A stretch of DNA of 64,000 nucleotides, taken from Gordonia alkanivorans NBRC 16433 (GTDB lineage Bacteria > Actinomycetota > Actinomycetes > Mycobacteriales > Mycobacteriaceae). The position numbers were made by a program, and so were the translations under genes. Each line of letters begins with the position of its first letter. Positions within the stretch are counted from its first letter, which is position 1. Shown in pieces: positions 46,538 to 56,976 of the stretch. The stretch lies in NCBI RefSeq assembly GCF_000225505.1, contig NZ_BACI01000017.1, positions 1 through 64,000 on the forward strand, given 5' to 3'. A model generated the notes under the pieces. The model ran no database searches. It worked only from the letters and a program-made list of their open reading frames with translations, and was not told where the DNA came from.

Positions 46538-48102
46538 GGACGCCTCCACTGTCGGCCATGGCGTGCGAGCATCTCGTCTGCGGACGCCGGACCCCAGGTT
46601 CCTGCCTCGTACGCTTCCGGCCGGCCGTTCTGGGCCCAGTGGTCGAGCACCGGATCGAGGATCTTCCAGGACAATTCGACTTCCTCGTTGACGGGGAAGA
46701 GTGACGGTTCCCCGAGCAGCACGTCGAGGATCAACCGTTCGTAGGCCTCCGGGGACGCCTCGGTGAACGCGGTGCCGTAACTGAAGTCCATGTTCACGTC
46801 GCGGACTTCCATGCTCGATGCGGGCACCTTGGAGCCGAACCGGAGCGTCATCCCCTCGTCGGGCTGAACGCGGATCACCAGCACGTTCTGGCTGAGTTCC
46901 TCGGTCATCGTCTGATCGAAGGGCAGATGCGGCGCCCGTTTGAAGACCAGCGCGATCTCGGTGACGCGCCGGCCGAGGCGCTTGCCGGTACGCAGGTAGA
47001 AGGGGACACCCGCCCAGCGGCGGGAGTCGACCTCCAGGGCGATCGCGGCGAAGGTCTCGGTCGTGGAGTCCTTGGCGAAGCCGGACTCCTCTTTGAGGCC
47101 GCGAACCTTCTCGCTGCCCTGCCAGCCGGCGGTGTACTGACCCCGAGCCGTGTTCTCCGACAGCGGCTCGATGTTGCGGGTGGCGGCGAGAACCTTGGCC
47201 TTCTCGGCCTGTAACTGCTTGGGCTCGAAAGAGATCGGCTCTTCCATCGCCACCAGCGCCATCAGCTGCAGCAGATGGTTCTGGATGACGTCGCGCGCCG
47301 CCCCGATGCCGTCGTAGTAGCCGGCCCGGCCACCGAGACCGATGTCCTCGGCCATGGTGATCTGGACATGGTCGACGTAGTGCGAACTCCACAGCGGATC
47401 GAACAGCTGATTGGCGAAGCGCAGCGCCAGGATGTTCTGCACCGTCTCCTTGCCGAGGTAGTGGTCGATGCGGAACACCGACGACTCCGGGAAGACGTTG
47501 TTGACGATGGCGTTGAGTTCACGGGCCGAGCCGAGGTCGTGACCGAAGGGCTTCTCGATGACCACCCGGCGCCAGCTGTCGCCGGTCTGTGCTGCGAGCC
47601 CGCTGCGCTCGAGCTGTTCGCACACCGTCGGGAACGCCCCGGGCGGGATCGACAGGTAGAAGGCGTGATTGCCGTCCGTACCGCGTTCGTTGTCGAGCGA
47701 CTTGAGGGTGTCGCGCAACTTGTCGAAGGCGGCGTCGTCGTCGAAATTGCCCTGCACGAAGCGGAAGCCCTCGGCGAGGCGCTCCCACACCTCCTCACGG
47801 AAGCCCGTGCGGGCGTGTTCCCGCACGGCGTCGTGCACGACCGCCCCGAAATCCTCGTCGGTCCAGTCCCGCCGGGCGAACCCGACGAGAGCGAACGACG
47901 GGGGGAGGAGGCCGCGGTTGGCGAGGTCGTAGACCGCAGGCATCAACTTCTTGCGTGCCAGGTCTCCGGTTACGCCGAAGATGACCAGACTGCACGGTCC
48001 CGCGATACGCGGGAGCCGCTTGTCCCGTGGGTCACGGAGCGGATTGGTCCAGGAGTCGGGTCCTACAGCACCGGGTCCCACTGAATCCCCGCCGACGGCC
48101 AC
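46534..48102 (-). CDS. zwf: glucose-6-phosphate 1-dehydrogenase
   Basis: Oxidises glucose-6-P to the lactone, producing NADPH. In the 522 aa, the Rossmann GVTGDLARKK is at 43-52, the EKPFGHDL coenzyme/substrate segment at 183-190, and the active-site signature RIDHYLGKETVQN at 211-223. The GTG at 48102 lies 7 nt after the tal stop; internal starts are possible because residues 1-25 are not conserved. Confidence 0.95.
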   Translation of the reverse strand: MAVGGDSVGPGAVGPDSWTNPLRDPRDKRLPRIAGPCSLVIFGVTGDLARKKLMPAVYDLANRGLLPPSFALVGFARRDWTDEDFGAVVHDAVREHARTGFREEVWERLAEGFRFVQGNFDDDAAFDKLRDTLKSLDNERGTDGNHAFYLSIPPGAFPTVCEQLERSGLAAQTGDSWRRVVIEKPFGHDLGSARELNAIVNNVFPESSVFRIDHYLGKETVQNILALRFANQLFDPLWSSHYVDHVQITMAEDIGLGGRAGYYDGIGAARDVIQNHLLQLMALVAMEEPISFEPKQLQAEKAKVLAATRNIEPLSENTARGQYTAGWQGSEKVRGLKEESGFAKDSTTETFAAIALEVDSRRWAGVPFYLRTGKRLGRRVTEIALVFKRAPHLPFDQTMTEELSQNVLVIRVQPDEGMTLRFGSKVPASSMEVRDVNMDFSYGTAFTEASPEAYERLILDVLLGEPSLFPVNEEVELSWKILDPVLDHWAQNGRPEAYEAGTWGPASADEMLARHGRQWRRP

Positions 48103-48109
48103 TGTGGGA

Positions 48110-49231
48110 TCAGCCCTTGATCGCCGCGGACAACTGCTCGGCGGTCGCGTTGAGCAGATCGTTCCACGCGTCCTCGAACTTGCTCACGCCCTCGTCCTCG
48201 AGGACCTTGAAGACATCGACCGTGTCGACGCCGAGCGCCGCGATCTTGTCGAAGACCTCCTGCGACTCCTGCGCGAGACCGATGATCGAGCCGGTGTTCA
48301 CCCAACCGTGGTCGGCGAAGGCGTCCATCGTCTTGCCCGGCATGGTGTTGACCGTGTTGGGTGCGACGAGCTCGCTGACGTACAGGGTGTCGGGGTAGTC
48401 CGGGTTCTTCACGCCGGTCGACGCCCAGAGCGCGCGCTGCGGACGGGCGCCGTGGGCGAGCAGATCGGGGAAGCGCGACTCGACCTCGAACACCTGCTGG
48501 TAGGCCGAGTAGGCCAGGCGGGCGTTGGCCAGTGCCGCCTTGCCCTTGAGCTCCATCGCCTCCGGGGTGCCGATGGCGTCGAGACGCTTGTCGATCTCGG
48601 TGTCGACGCGCGAGACGAAGAACGACGCCACCGAGTGGATGTTCGACAGGTCGTGGCCGGCTTCCGCGGCGGCGTCGAGGCCGTCGAGGTAGGCGTCCAT
48701 GACGTCCTTGTAGCGCTCCACCGAGAAGATCAGCGTCACGTTGACGCTGATGCCCTCGGCGATGACCTTGGTGATCGCCGGGAGCCCGGCCGTGGTGGCC
48801 GGGATCTTGATCAGCAGGTTCGGGCGGTCGACGATCTTCCACAGCTCGATCGCCTGGGCGACCGTGCCGTCGGTGTCGTGGGCCAGGCGCGGGTCGACCT
48901 CGATCGACACCCGGCCGTCGACGCCGTCGGACTCCTCGTACACCGGTGCGAGCACGTCGCAGGCGTTGCGGACGTCGTCGGTGGTCACCGTGCGGATGGT
49001 GCCGTCGACATCGGCGCCACGCGCGGCCAGTTCGGTGACCTGCGCGTTGTAGGCGGTGCCCTTCGACAGCGCCGCTTGGAAGATCGACGGGTTGGTGGTC
49101 ACACCGACCACCGACTTGGTCGAGATCAGTTCGGCGAGTTCGCCGGAGCCGATCAGGTCACGGGACAGGTCGTCCAGCCACACCGAGACTCCGGCGGCGG
49201 ACAGTTCGGCGAGCTTCTCGTTCTGGGTCAC
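48110..49231 (-). CDS. tal: transaldolase
   Basis: Moves a dihydroxyacetone unit between sedoheptulose-7-P and GAP. The 373-aa protein is the longer actinobacterial form, with [14 protein letters not shown] near 43-56 and the Schiff-base lysine K142 in [11 protein letters not shown]. The GTG at 49231 follows a GGAGAGA Shine-Dalgarno; the longer frame to 49735 reads inside tkt. tkt ends 20 nt upstream. Confidence 0.95.
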   Translation of the reverse strand: MTQNEKLAELSAAGVSVWLDDLSRDLIGSGELAELISTKSVVGVTTNPSIFQAALSKGTAYNAQVTELAARGADVDGTIRTVTTDDVRNACDVLAPVYEESDGVDGRVSIEVDPRLAHDTDGTVAQAIELWKIVDRPNLLIKIPATTAGLPAITKVIAEGISVNVTLIFSVERYKDVMDAYLDGLDAAAEAGHDLSNIHSVASFFVSRVDTEIDKRLDAIGTPEAMELKGKAALANARLAYSAYQQVFEVESRFPDLLAHGARPQRALWASTGVKNPDYPDTLYVSELVAPNTVNTMPGKTMDAFADHGWVNTGSIIGLAQESQEVFDKIAALGVDTVDVFKVLEDEGVSKFEDAWNDLLNATAEQLSAAIKG

Positions 49232-49251
49232 GATCTCTCTCCTTGGGTTGG

Positions 49252-51330
<2,079 letters not shown>

Positions 51331-51570
51331 GATGGTGATTGTCTCCTGTGCCTGCTCGGGTTTTCGGCGCGTTCGGGTCCAGAGTAATCGGCCAGGAGCA
51401 CGGCCTGCGCGCCGACCGAAAGTTACCGGTCGGTTCGTCGATCGGTGCCGGTCACGGGTCCGGCCACGAGGCGATTACGGTTCGCGAAGGCAAACGTCTA
51501 CCATGCTCTGTAGTAGCCCGCGGCGATCTGTGCGGGCAGACGAGGAGTGTTCGTGAGGATAGGGGAGCGT
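51331..51570. promoter_or_regulatory. tkt-ctaB divergent intergenic region
   Basis: Holds a minus-strand -10-like TACTCT (51381-51386) for tkt and a plus-strand -35/-10 pair TTACGG (51475-51480) and TACCAT (51499-51504, 18-nt spacer) for ctaB. No convincing gene. Confidence 0.4.
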
Positions 51571-52563
51571 GTGAGCGGAGACCGTCCCGCCGCATCCCAC
51601 TCGACCGACACCGCATCACAGCAGGTTTCGACCGAGCCGGTCATGCCGGCGGATCTGACGTGGGCCGGACGTGTGCGCGCGACGGTGCTTGCGTATGTCG
51701 CGCTGACCAAGCCGCGGGTCATCGAGCTGCTGCTGGTCGCGACGATCCCGGTGATGCTGCAGGCCGATCGCGGTCACGTCGACATCGCTGTCATCGCCTT
51801 CACCCTGATCGGTGGATGGCTCGGTGCCGGCAGCGCGAACACCCTCAACATGGTGGTCGACGCCGACATCGACAAGAAGATGAAGCGCACCGAACGGCGG
51901 CCCCTGGCCCGTCGGGCGGTCGCCACGCGCAGTGCGCTGATCTTCGGCCTGGTGCTCTGGGCCGCGTCGTTCGCGGTGCTGTACTTCGCCGCGAACCTGC
52001 TGTCGTCTCTGCTCGTCTCGGCGACGATCATCTTCTACGTCGGCGTCTACACGATGATCCTCAAGCGCCGCACCTGGCAGAACGTGGTGTGGGGCGGCGC
52101 CGCCGGCTGCATGCCGACGCTGGTCGGCTGGGCGGCCGTCACCGGCTCGATCAGCTGGCAGCCGATCGTGCTGTTCCTGGTCATCTTCTTCTGGACTCCG
52201 CCGCACACCTGGGCGCTCGCGATGCGCTACAAGGAGGACTACAAGGCGGCCGGCGTGCCGATGCTCCCGGTCATCGCGACCGAGGAACGCGTCACGCGTC
52301 AGATGCTGATCTACACCTGGCTGACCGTCATCAGCTCCCTCGCACTGATCCCGGCCACCAGCTGGATCTACACGGTGATCGCCCTCCTCGCCGGCGCCTG
52401 GTTCCTCGAGCGGGTCACCAAGCTCTACCGCGACACCAAGCGCGGCGCCGAGGTGAAGCCCCTCAAGGTGTTCCTGCAGTCCAACGAGTACCTGGCGATC
52501 GTCTTCTGCGGCCTCGCGATCGACGCGGTCGTAGGCATGCAGACGATCTCCTCGTACTTCTGA
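51571..52563 (+). CDS. ctaB: protoheme IX farnesyltransferase (heme O synthase)
   Basis: UbiA-family membrane prenyltransferase that converts heme B to heme O for cytochrome aa3. In the 330 aa, about nine membrane helices follow an N-terminal hydrophilic tail. The prenyl diphosphate motif NMVVDADID (N93, D97, D101) and the second acidic loop [15 protein letters not shown] are both present. The start is uncertain: GTG 51547, 51553 and 51571 are in frame; 51571 is preferred because the residues before it are not conserved. ctaA, the next enzyme, is encoded at 54092-55120 on the other strand. Confidence 0.92.
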   Translation: MSGDRPAASHSTDTASQQVSTEPVMPADLTWAGRVRATVLAYVALTKPRVIELLLVATIPVMLQADRGHVDIAVIAFTLIGGWLGAGSANTLNMVVDADIDKKMKRTERRPLARRAVATRSALIFGLVLWAASFAVLYFAANLLSSLLVSATIIFYVGVYTMILKRRTWQNVVWGGAAGCMPTLVGWAAVTGSISWQPIVLFLVIFFWTPPHTWALAMRYKEDYKAAGVPMLPVIATEERVTRQMLIYTWLTVISSLALIPATSWIYTVIALLAGAWFLERVTKLYRDTKRGAEVKPLKVFLQSNEYLAIVFCGLAIDAVVGMQTISSYF

Positions 52564-52581
52564 TCCGGTCGTTCAGATCCC

Positions 52582-53556
52582 TCAGGAATCCGCCGGCAGC
52601 AGCACGGTCGCACCCGTGGTCTTGCGTGCCTCCAGGTCCGCGTGGGCCTGCGCGGCGTCGGCCAGCCGGTATCGCTGACCCACCCGCACGTCCACGTCGC
52701 CGTCTCCGATCGCCTCGAAGTACTCGCTTGCCCGCCAGTTCAGTTCCTCCGGCGTCGCGGTGAAATGCGCGAGGGTGGGTCGGGTCACCGACAACGAACC
52801 GGCCGGGTTGAGGCGCTGCAGATCGAACGGCGGCACCGGTCCGCTGGAGGCACCGAACAGCACGATGATGCCGCGGACGGCCGTGGCGGCCAGCGACTGC
52901 TCGAAGGTGTCGGCGCCGACCCCGTCGTAGACCACCGCAACACCGCGACCGTCGGTCATCTCCCGGACGCGCGCGGCGAGGTCGTCCCCGTAGCGCAGGA
53001 CGTGGTCGGCCCCGGCCTCCCGGGACAACTGCTCCTTCTCCTCCGAGGACACCGTCGTGATGACCCGCAGACCGTGGCGCTTGGCCATCTGGGTCAGGAT
53101 CAGCCCGACCCCGCCGGCCCCGGCGTGGATCAGCACCGTGTCCTCCGGATGCGGGTGTGCGCTGCCGTCGAGCAGGTAGTGCGCGGTGAGCCCGCGGAGC
53201 AGCGACGATCCGGCGACCGCGTCGTCGATGCCGTCGGGGACGACGACCGCCTGCGCGGCGGGCACCGCCACGAGTTCGGCATACGACGCGGGCGCCGCAC
53301 ACCATGCGACCCGCTGACCCACTTCGAGGGCGGACACGTCGGAGCCCAGGGAGACGATCTCGCCGGCCCCCTCGGTGCCCGGGATGTACGGCGGGGTCGA
53401 AGGATAGAGACCGCGGCGGAGGTAGGTGTCGATGTAGTTGACGCCCACCGCCGAGGTTCGGACGATCACCTCGTCGGCGGCCGGGATCGGGTCGTCGACG
53501 GTTCCGAAGGTCAGGACGTCCGGACCGCCGTGGCGGGTCACCTGTATCGCACGCAC
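52582..53556 (-). CDS. qor: zinc-free quinone oxidoreductase (MDR family)
   Basis: NADPH:quinone reductase-like protein of 324 aa. It has the GroES-like N-terminal domain (TSAVGVNYIDTYLRRGLYPS, PYIPGTEGAGEIVSLG) and a Rossmann domain with IHAGAGGVGLILTQMAK. No structural or catalytic zinc cysteines are seen. The frame opens far upstream, but the GTG at 53556 is set by a leaderless -10 and matches the family start (RAIQVTRHGGPDVL). Physiological substrate uncertain. It sits tail to tail with ctaB, 18 nt apart. Confidence 0.88.
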   Translation of the reverse strand: MRAIQVTRHGGPDVLTFGTVDDPIPAADEVIVRTSAVGVNYIDTYLRRGLYPSTPPYIPGTEGAGEIVSLGSDVSALEVGQRVAWCAAPASYAELVAVPAAQAVVVPDGIDDAVAGSSLLRGLTAHYLLDGSAHPHPEDTVLIHAGAGGVGLILTQMAKRHGLRVITTVSSEEKEQLSREAGADHVLRYGDDLAARVREMTDGRGVAVVYDGVGADTFEQSLAATAVRGIIVLFGASSGPVPPFDLQRLNPAGSLSVTRPTLAHFTATPEELNWRASEYFEAIGDGDVDVRVGQRYRLADAAQAHADLEARKTTGATVLLPADS

Positions 53557-53563
53557 GACACCC

Positions 53564-53569
53564 GTTGTA
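53564..53569 (-). promoter_or_regulatory. -10 hexamer of a leaderless promoter for the quinone oxidoreductase
   Basis: TACAAC on the minus strand is followed by 7 nt and GTG 53556. Confidence 0.4.
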
Positions 53570-53630
53570 CACGGGGAACGCGCCGGACGTGACGCCCATC
53601 CCGGTATCGGGATCGGCCGAGGCCCACCGG

Positions 53631-53636
53631 TATGCT
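53631..53636 (+). promoter_or_regulatory. -10 hexamer of a leaderless promoter for the unknown 123-aa gene
   Basis: TATGCT is followed by 7 nt and ATG 53644. Confidence 0.5.
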
Positions 53637-53643
53637 GAGCGTC

Positions 53644-54015
53644 ATGACTGACAGTGCCGCCACCGACACCACAGCCACGCCGACCGTCCAGGCACCGGGC
53701 GATGTCGTCGCCTCGGTGAAGAAGTTCGTCGCGCGCGAGGGCGGGAGCGCCAAGGTCGTCCTGCAGGCGATCGGTGCGGCCGGCGTCCGGATCACGCTCG
53801 TCGGTGACGCCGGAGGCGTCCTCGGTGACCGCGTCGTCGCCGACCTCGCGACCGCGCAGGCAGTCGTCGACGCCGTCGACGGACTCGAGATCGCCGAGTG
53901 GGATCGTGATCTCACCTCCGAGACCACCGTCAAGCCGTCGCATTACCGCAAGATGGCCGGCTGGGTGGCCCGCCAGAAGCGCTTCCCGAAGGCGCGCAAC
54001 CGCGCGATCCTCTGA
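53644..54015 (+). CDS. conserved-looking small soluble protein of unknown function
   Basis: A 123-aa protein that I do not recognise. After a Thr/Ala-rich N-terminus (about 1-20) it has an alternating helix/strand core (VVASVKKFVAREGGSAKVV, VRITLVGDAGGVLGDRVVADLA) and a strongly basic end (HYRKMAGWVARQKRFPKARNRAI) that could touch nucleic acid or membrane lipid. No signal peptide, membrane helix or cysteine is seen. Codon use is like the housekeeping neighbours, so it looks native. It is divergent from the quinone oxidoreductase, has its own leaderless promoter, and is closed by a strong bidirectional terminator. Confidence 0.72.
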   Translation: MTDSAATDTTATPTVQAPGDVVASVKKFVAREGGSAKVVLQAIGAAGVRITLVGDAGGVLGDRVVADLATAQAVVDAVDGLEIAEWDRDLTSETTVKPSHYRKMAGWVARQKRFPKARNRAIL

Positions 54016-54042
54016 CGCGACGGTCCGACCCGCGAACCAGAG

Positions 54043-54072
54043 ACGACCCCCGGCGCGATCGCCGGGGGTCGT
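54043..54072. terminator. bidirectional terminator between the 123-aa gene and ctaA
   Basis: ACGACCCCCGGCG and CGCCGGGGGTCGT make a perfect 13-bp stem with a CGAT loop, between two convergent genes. Confidence 0.85.
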
Positions 54073-54091
54073 CGTCGTTCGTGACGCGTGG

Positions 54092-55120
54092 TCAGGCCGC
54101 GTCGACGTGCGGCTGATCGGTCGCCCGGGCGACCAGCACCTGCCAGGTCGCGCCGATGAGGAGCAGCGCACTGCCGAACATGTGCGCGATGACCAGCGCG
54201 ACGGGCAGATCGGTGAAGAACTGGACGAAGCCGATCACACCCTGCAGGACGAGCAGGCCCACGAAGACCAGTGCCGAGCGCTGCTGGGGACGCGCGAAGA
54301 CGCGGGCGTAGATGAGTGCGGCCAGACCCAGGCCGACGAGTACGAACACCGCATCTGCGTGGAGCTGGGTGGCGTTGTCGGGGTCGAGTCCGTTGCGGGG
54401 GGCGTCGGCGTCGCCGGCGTGGGGGCCGGAACCCGTCACCACTGTGCCGAGGTAGATGGTCACCCAGGTGACCGCGTACAGCAGCCACGCCAGGTAGACG
54501 CCCAGTCGCCGGGTCGCCATCCCCGGGGTGTCGGTGTCGGCGGGTGCGGGTTCGGCCGGGGTCGGATACGGGCGCATCCGGAAGACCAGGACGGTCGCCG
54601 CCGACACCAGGATCATCGACAGGATGAAGTGCAGCGCCACGACCCACGGATTGAGGTCGGTGAGGACGGTGATGCCGCCGATCACGCCCTGGAACGGGAT
54701 ACCGAGAGCGATCAGGGTCACGAGCCACTTGTCGCGGCGGGCCGATCCGGCGTAGCGGAGCACGGCGATCCAGGCGGCGATCGCGATGATGATGAGGACC
54801 CATGTCAGCATCCGGTTGCCGAACTCGATCGCGCCGTGGATGCCGAGTTCGCCGTGCGGGACGAAGGAATCGTCGGTGCAGCGCGGCCAGGTGGGACAAC
54901 CGAGTCCCGAACCCGTCACGCGGACGGCGCCGCCGGTGGCGACGATCCCGACGTTGGAGACCAGCAGCGCCATCGCCCAGCGGTGTACGAAGCGGATCGT
55001 CGGTCGGCCGAATCCCGGGATGGACCGCCAGAAACCGCCCACCTGTCGATTGCCCCCCTCGGTAGTCGCCCTGTCGGGGTCCGCCCCGTCGGGTCGTGTC
55101 GAAGTCTGCGACGTCGTCAT
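54092..55120 (-). CDS. ctaA: heme A synthase
   Basis: Oxidises heme O to heme A with CtaB upstream in the pathway. The 342-aa integral membrane protein has about eight helices in two four-helix halves; conserved pieces include ATGGAVRVTGSGLGCPTWPRC with two nearby cysteines, HGAIEFGNRMLTW and QLHADAVFV, each with a candidate heme-ligand histidine. The ATG at 55120 overlaps the ABC permease stop (ATGA), so it is co-expressed with the transporter. Confidence 0.93.
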   Translation of the reverse strand: MTTSQTSTRPDGADPDRATTEGGNRQVGGFWRSIPGFGRPTIRFVHRWAMALLVSNVGIVATGGAVRVTGSGLGCPTWPRCTDDSFVPHGELGIHGAIEFGNRMLTWVLIIIAIAAWIAVLRYAGSARRDKWLVTLIALGIPFQGVIGGITVLTDLNPWVVALHFILSMILVSAATVLVFRMRPYPTPAEPAPADTDTPGMATRRLGVYLAWLLYAVTWVTIYLGTVVTGSGPHAGDADAPRNGLDPDNATQLHADAVFVLVGLGLAALIYARVFARPQQRSALVFVGLLVLQGVIGFVQFFTDLPVALVIAHMFGSALLLIGATWQVLVARATDQPHVDAA

Positions 55121-55920
55121 CGGAATCGGAACCACCTCACTGCCAAGGTGCCGGCCACTGCGGCCCACACCAGCAAGACGCCCACCCCGAAGGCGTCGAA
55201 CGAACCACGTGCGGCCATTTCCAGGGCCTCACTGAGCGCACCCGAGGGGATACACCGTGCGAAGGTGTGCACGGCGCCGGGAACGTTGGAATCGACGACC
55301 ACGAGGCTGCCGAGTCCGATGAACGCGAACCAGAGCAGGTTCGCCAGGGCCAGGACGACCTCCGCCTTGAGCGTGCCGCCGAGGAGCAGCCCGAGGGCCG
55401 CGAAGCAGGCGGTGCCGACGATGATCACCAGCGCGCCGATGAGCAGTCCGACCGCGTCGGGCCGCCACCCGAAGGCGAGTCCGATGGCGCCGAGGATGAC
55501 CGACTGCAGGGCCACCACGATCAGCACTGCGACCGACTTGCCGATGATGATGCCCCACCGGGGAATCGGTGTGGCGCCCAGTCTTTTCAGGGCCCCGTAC
55601 CGGCGGTCGAAACCGACGGCGATGGCCTGGCCGGTGAAGGCGGTCGACATCACGGCGACCGTCAGGATCGCGGGGACGAAGAGCGTGGCGCGCTCGGCCG
55701 GGCCGTCGCCGAAGGTCGTGTTGATCGGCAGCAGGCACAGCCCGATGAGCAGCGTGATCGGGATGAACATGGTGAGCAACAACTGTTCACCGTTGCGGAG
55801 CAGGAGCTTGAGCTCGAGGGTCGACTGCGCGGTGATCATCGCCGGCAGGGACGCCGGACGCGGCGCCGGACGGAACATGCCCTCGGGGAAGAGTCCCGTG
55901 CCGGGAGCGGGGGAGTTCAC
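55117..55920 (-). CDS. ABC-2 type transporter permease
   Basis: A 267-aa permease with six predicted membrane segments (from about 33 to 265), homologous in position to M. tuberculosis Rv1457c. The core FDRRYGALKRLGATPIPRWGIIIGK is the typical cytoplasmic coupling region of DrrB/NodJ-like ABC-2 permeases. The GTG at 55920 overlaps the ATPase stop (GTGA). Cargo unknown; its fixed link to ctaA suggests a role in cytochrome oxidase biogenesis or heme handling, which is inference. Confidence 0.85.
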   Translation of the reverse strand: MNSPAPGTGLFPEGMFRPAPRPASLPAMITAQSTLELKLLLRNGEQLLLTMFIPITLLIGLCLLPINTTFGDGPAERATLFVPAILTVAVMSTAFTGQAIAVGFDRRYGALKRLGATPIPRWGIIIGKSVAVLIVVALQSVILGAIGLAFGWRPDAVGLLIGALVIIVGTACFAALGLLLGGTLKAEVVLALANLLWFAFIGLGSLVVVDSNVPGAVHTFARCIPSGALSEALEMAARGSFDAFGVGVLLVWAAVAGTLAVRWFRFR

Positions 55921-56909
55921 TGTCGTAGGGCCCGTCCGGTCAGGTCGAGGAAGACGTCTTCGAGACTGCGGGTCTCGACACGGAGATCGGTGGCGAGGAC
56001 GTTGATCTTCGCGCACCAGGCGGTCACCGTCGCGAGAACCTGCGGCGTCATCGGGCCGATGACGAGGTACGAGCCGGGGTTCGCCTCGGTGCAGTGATAG
56101 CCCTCGGGAAGTGCGAGCGTGAGCATCGACAGGTCGAGCCCGCGGGGCGCGGTGAACCGCAACTCGTTCTCGGCGCCGGTGCTCGTGAGGTCGGCGGGGG
56201 TCCCGGCGGCGACCGCGCGGCCGTGATCGATGATCACGACCTGGTCGGCGAGTTCCTCCGCCTCGTCCATCAGATGCGTGGTGAGCAGGACGGCCACGCC
56301 GTCGGCGCGGAGGCGGTCGACGAGTTCCCACACGACGAGACGCGCGTGGGCGTCGAGGCCGGCGGTCGGCTCGTCGAGGAACACCAGTTCAGGACGGCCG
56401 ACGATCGCGCAGGCGAGCGCGAGGCGCTGCTGTTGTCCGCCGGAGAGGCGTCGGTACGACGTGCGGCGGACGTCGTCGAGACCGAGTGCGTCGATGAGGA
56501 ATTCGGGGTCGATCGGGTCGGCCGAGTAGGCGGCGACGAGCCGCAACATCTCCTCGGCGCGGGCGCCCGGGTAGGCGCCGCCGCCCTGCAGCATCACACC
56601 GACGCGGCGTCGGAGGGCGTCGTTGTCGACGATCGGATCGAGCCCGAGAACCCGGACGGTGCCGGCGTCGGGGGCGGTGAAGCCCTCGCAGATCTCGACG
56701 GTCGTGGTCTTGCCCGCACCGTTCGGTCCGAGGAGGGCGAGGATCTGTCCGCGCTCCACGGTCAGATCGAGCCGATCGACGGCGGTACGGTCACCGAAGG
56801 TCTTGACCAGCCCGCGTACCTCGACCGCTGGGGATGCGACGGGGTCGCTCGGCGGACGATCGTTCATTCGATCGTCATCGCTGATCTGCCGAGGGGTCGT
56901 GCTGCGCAC
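55917..56909 (-). CDS. ABC transporter ATP-binding protein
   Basis: A DrrA-like exporter ATPase of 330 aa. The Walker A is GPNGAGKTTT near 61-70, the signature RLSGGQQQRLALACA, the Walker B LVFLDEPTAGLD and the switch histidine in LLTTHLMDEAEE. The C-terminal extension of about 90 aa is typical for this subgroup. Two starts compete: ATG 56867 and GTG 56909. GTG 56909 is chosen because a TAGTCT hexamer ends exactly 7 nt before it. It forms an operon with the permease and ctaA. Confidence 0.9.
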   Translation of the reverse strand: MRSTTPRQISDDDRMNDRPPSDPVASPAVEVRGLVKTFGDRTAVDRLDLTVERGQILALLGPNGAGKTTTVEICEGFTAPDAGTVRVLGLDPIVDNDALRRRVGVMLQGGGAYPGARAEEMLRLVAAYSADPIDPEFLIDALGLDDVRRTSYRRLSGGQQQRLALACAIVGRPELVFLDEPTAGLDAHARLVVWELVDRLRADGVAVLLTTHLMDEAEELADQVVIIDHGRAVAAGTPADLTSTGAENELRFTAPRGLDLSMLTLALPEGYHCTEANPGSYLVIGPMTPQVLATVTAWCAKINVLATDLRVETRSLEDVFLDLTGRALRQ

Positions 56910-56916
56910 ACAGGTC

Positions 56917-56922
56917 AGACTA
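56917..56922 (-). promoter_or_regulatory. -10 hexamer of a leaderless promoter for the ABC-ctaA operon
   Basis: On the minus strand TAGTCT ends at 56917 and is followed by 7 nt and GTG 56909. Confidence 0.5.
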
Positions 56923-56976
56923 GGCGCTCGGACCCCGCGGACGAAAAACGCCGTTCGCGGGTGCGGTGGGGGATCG

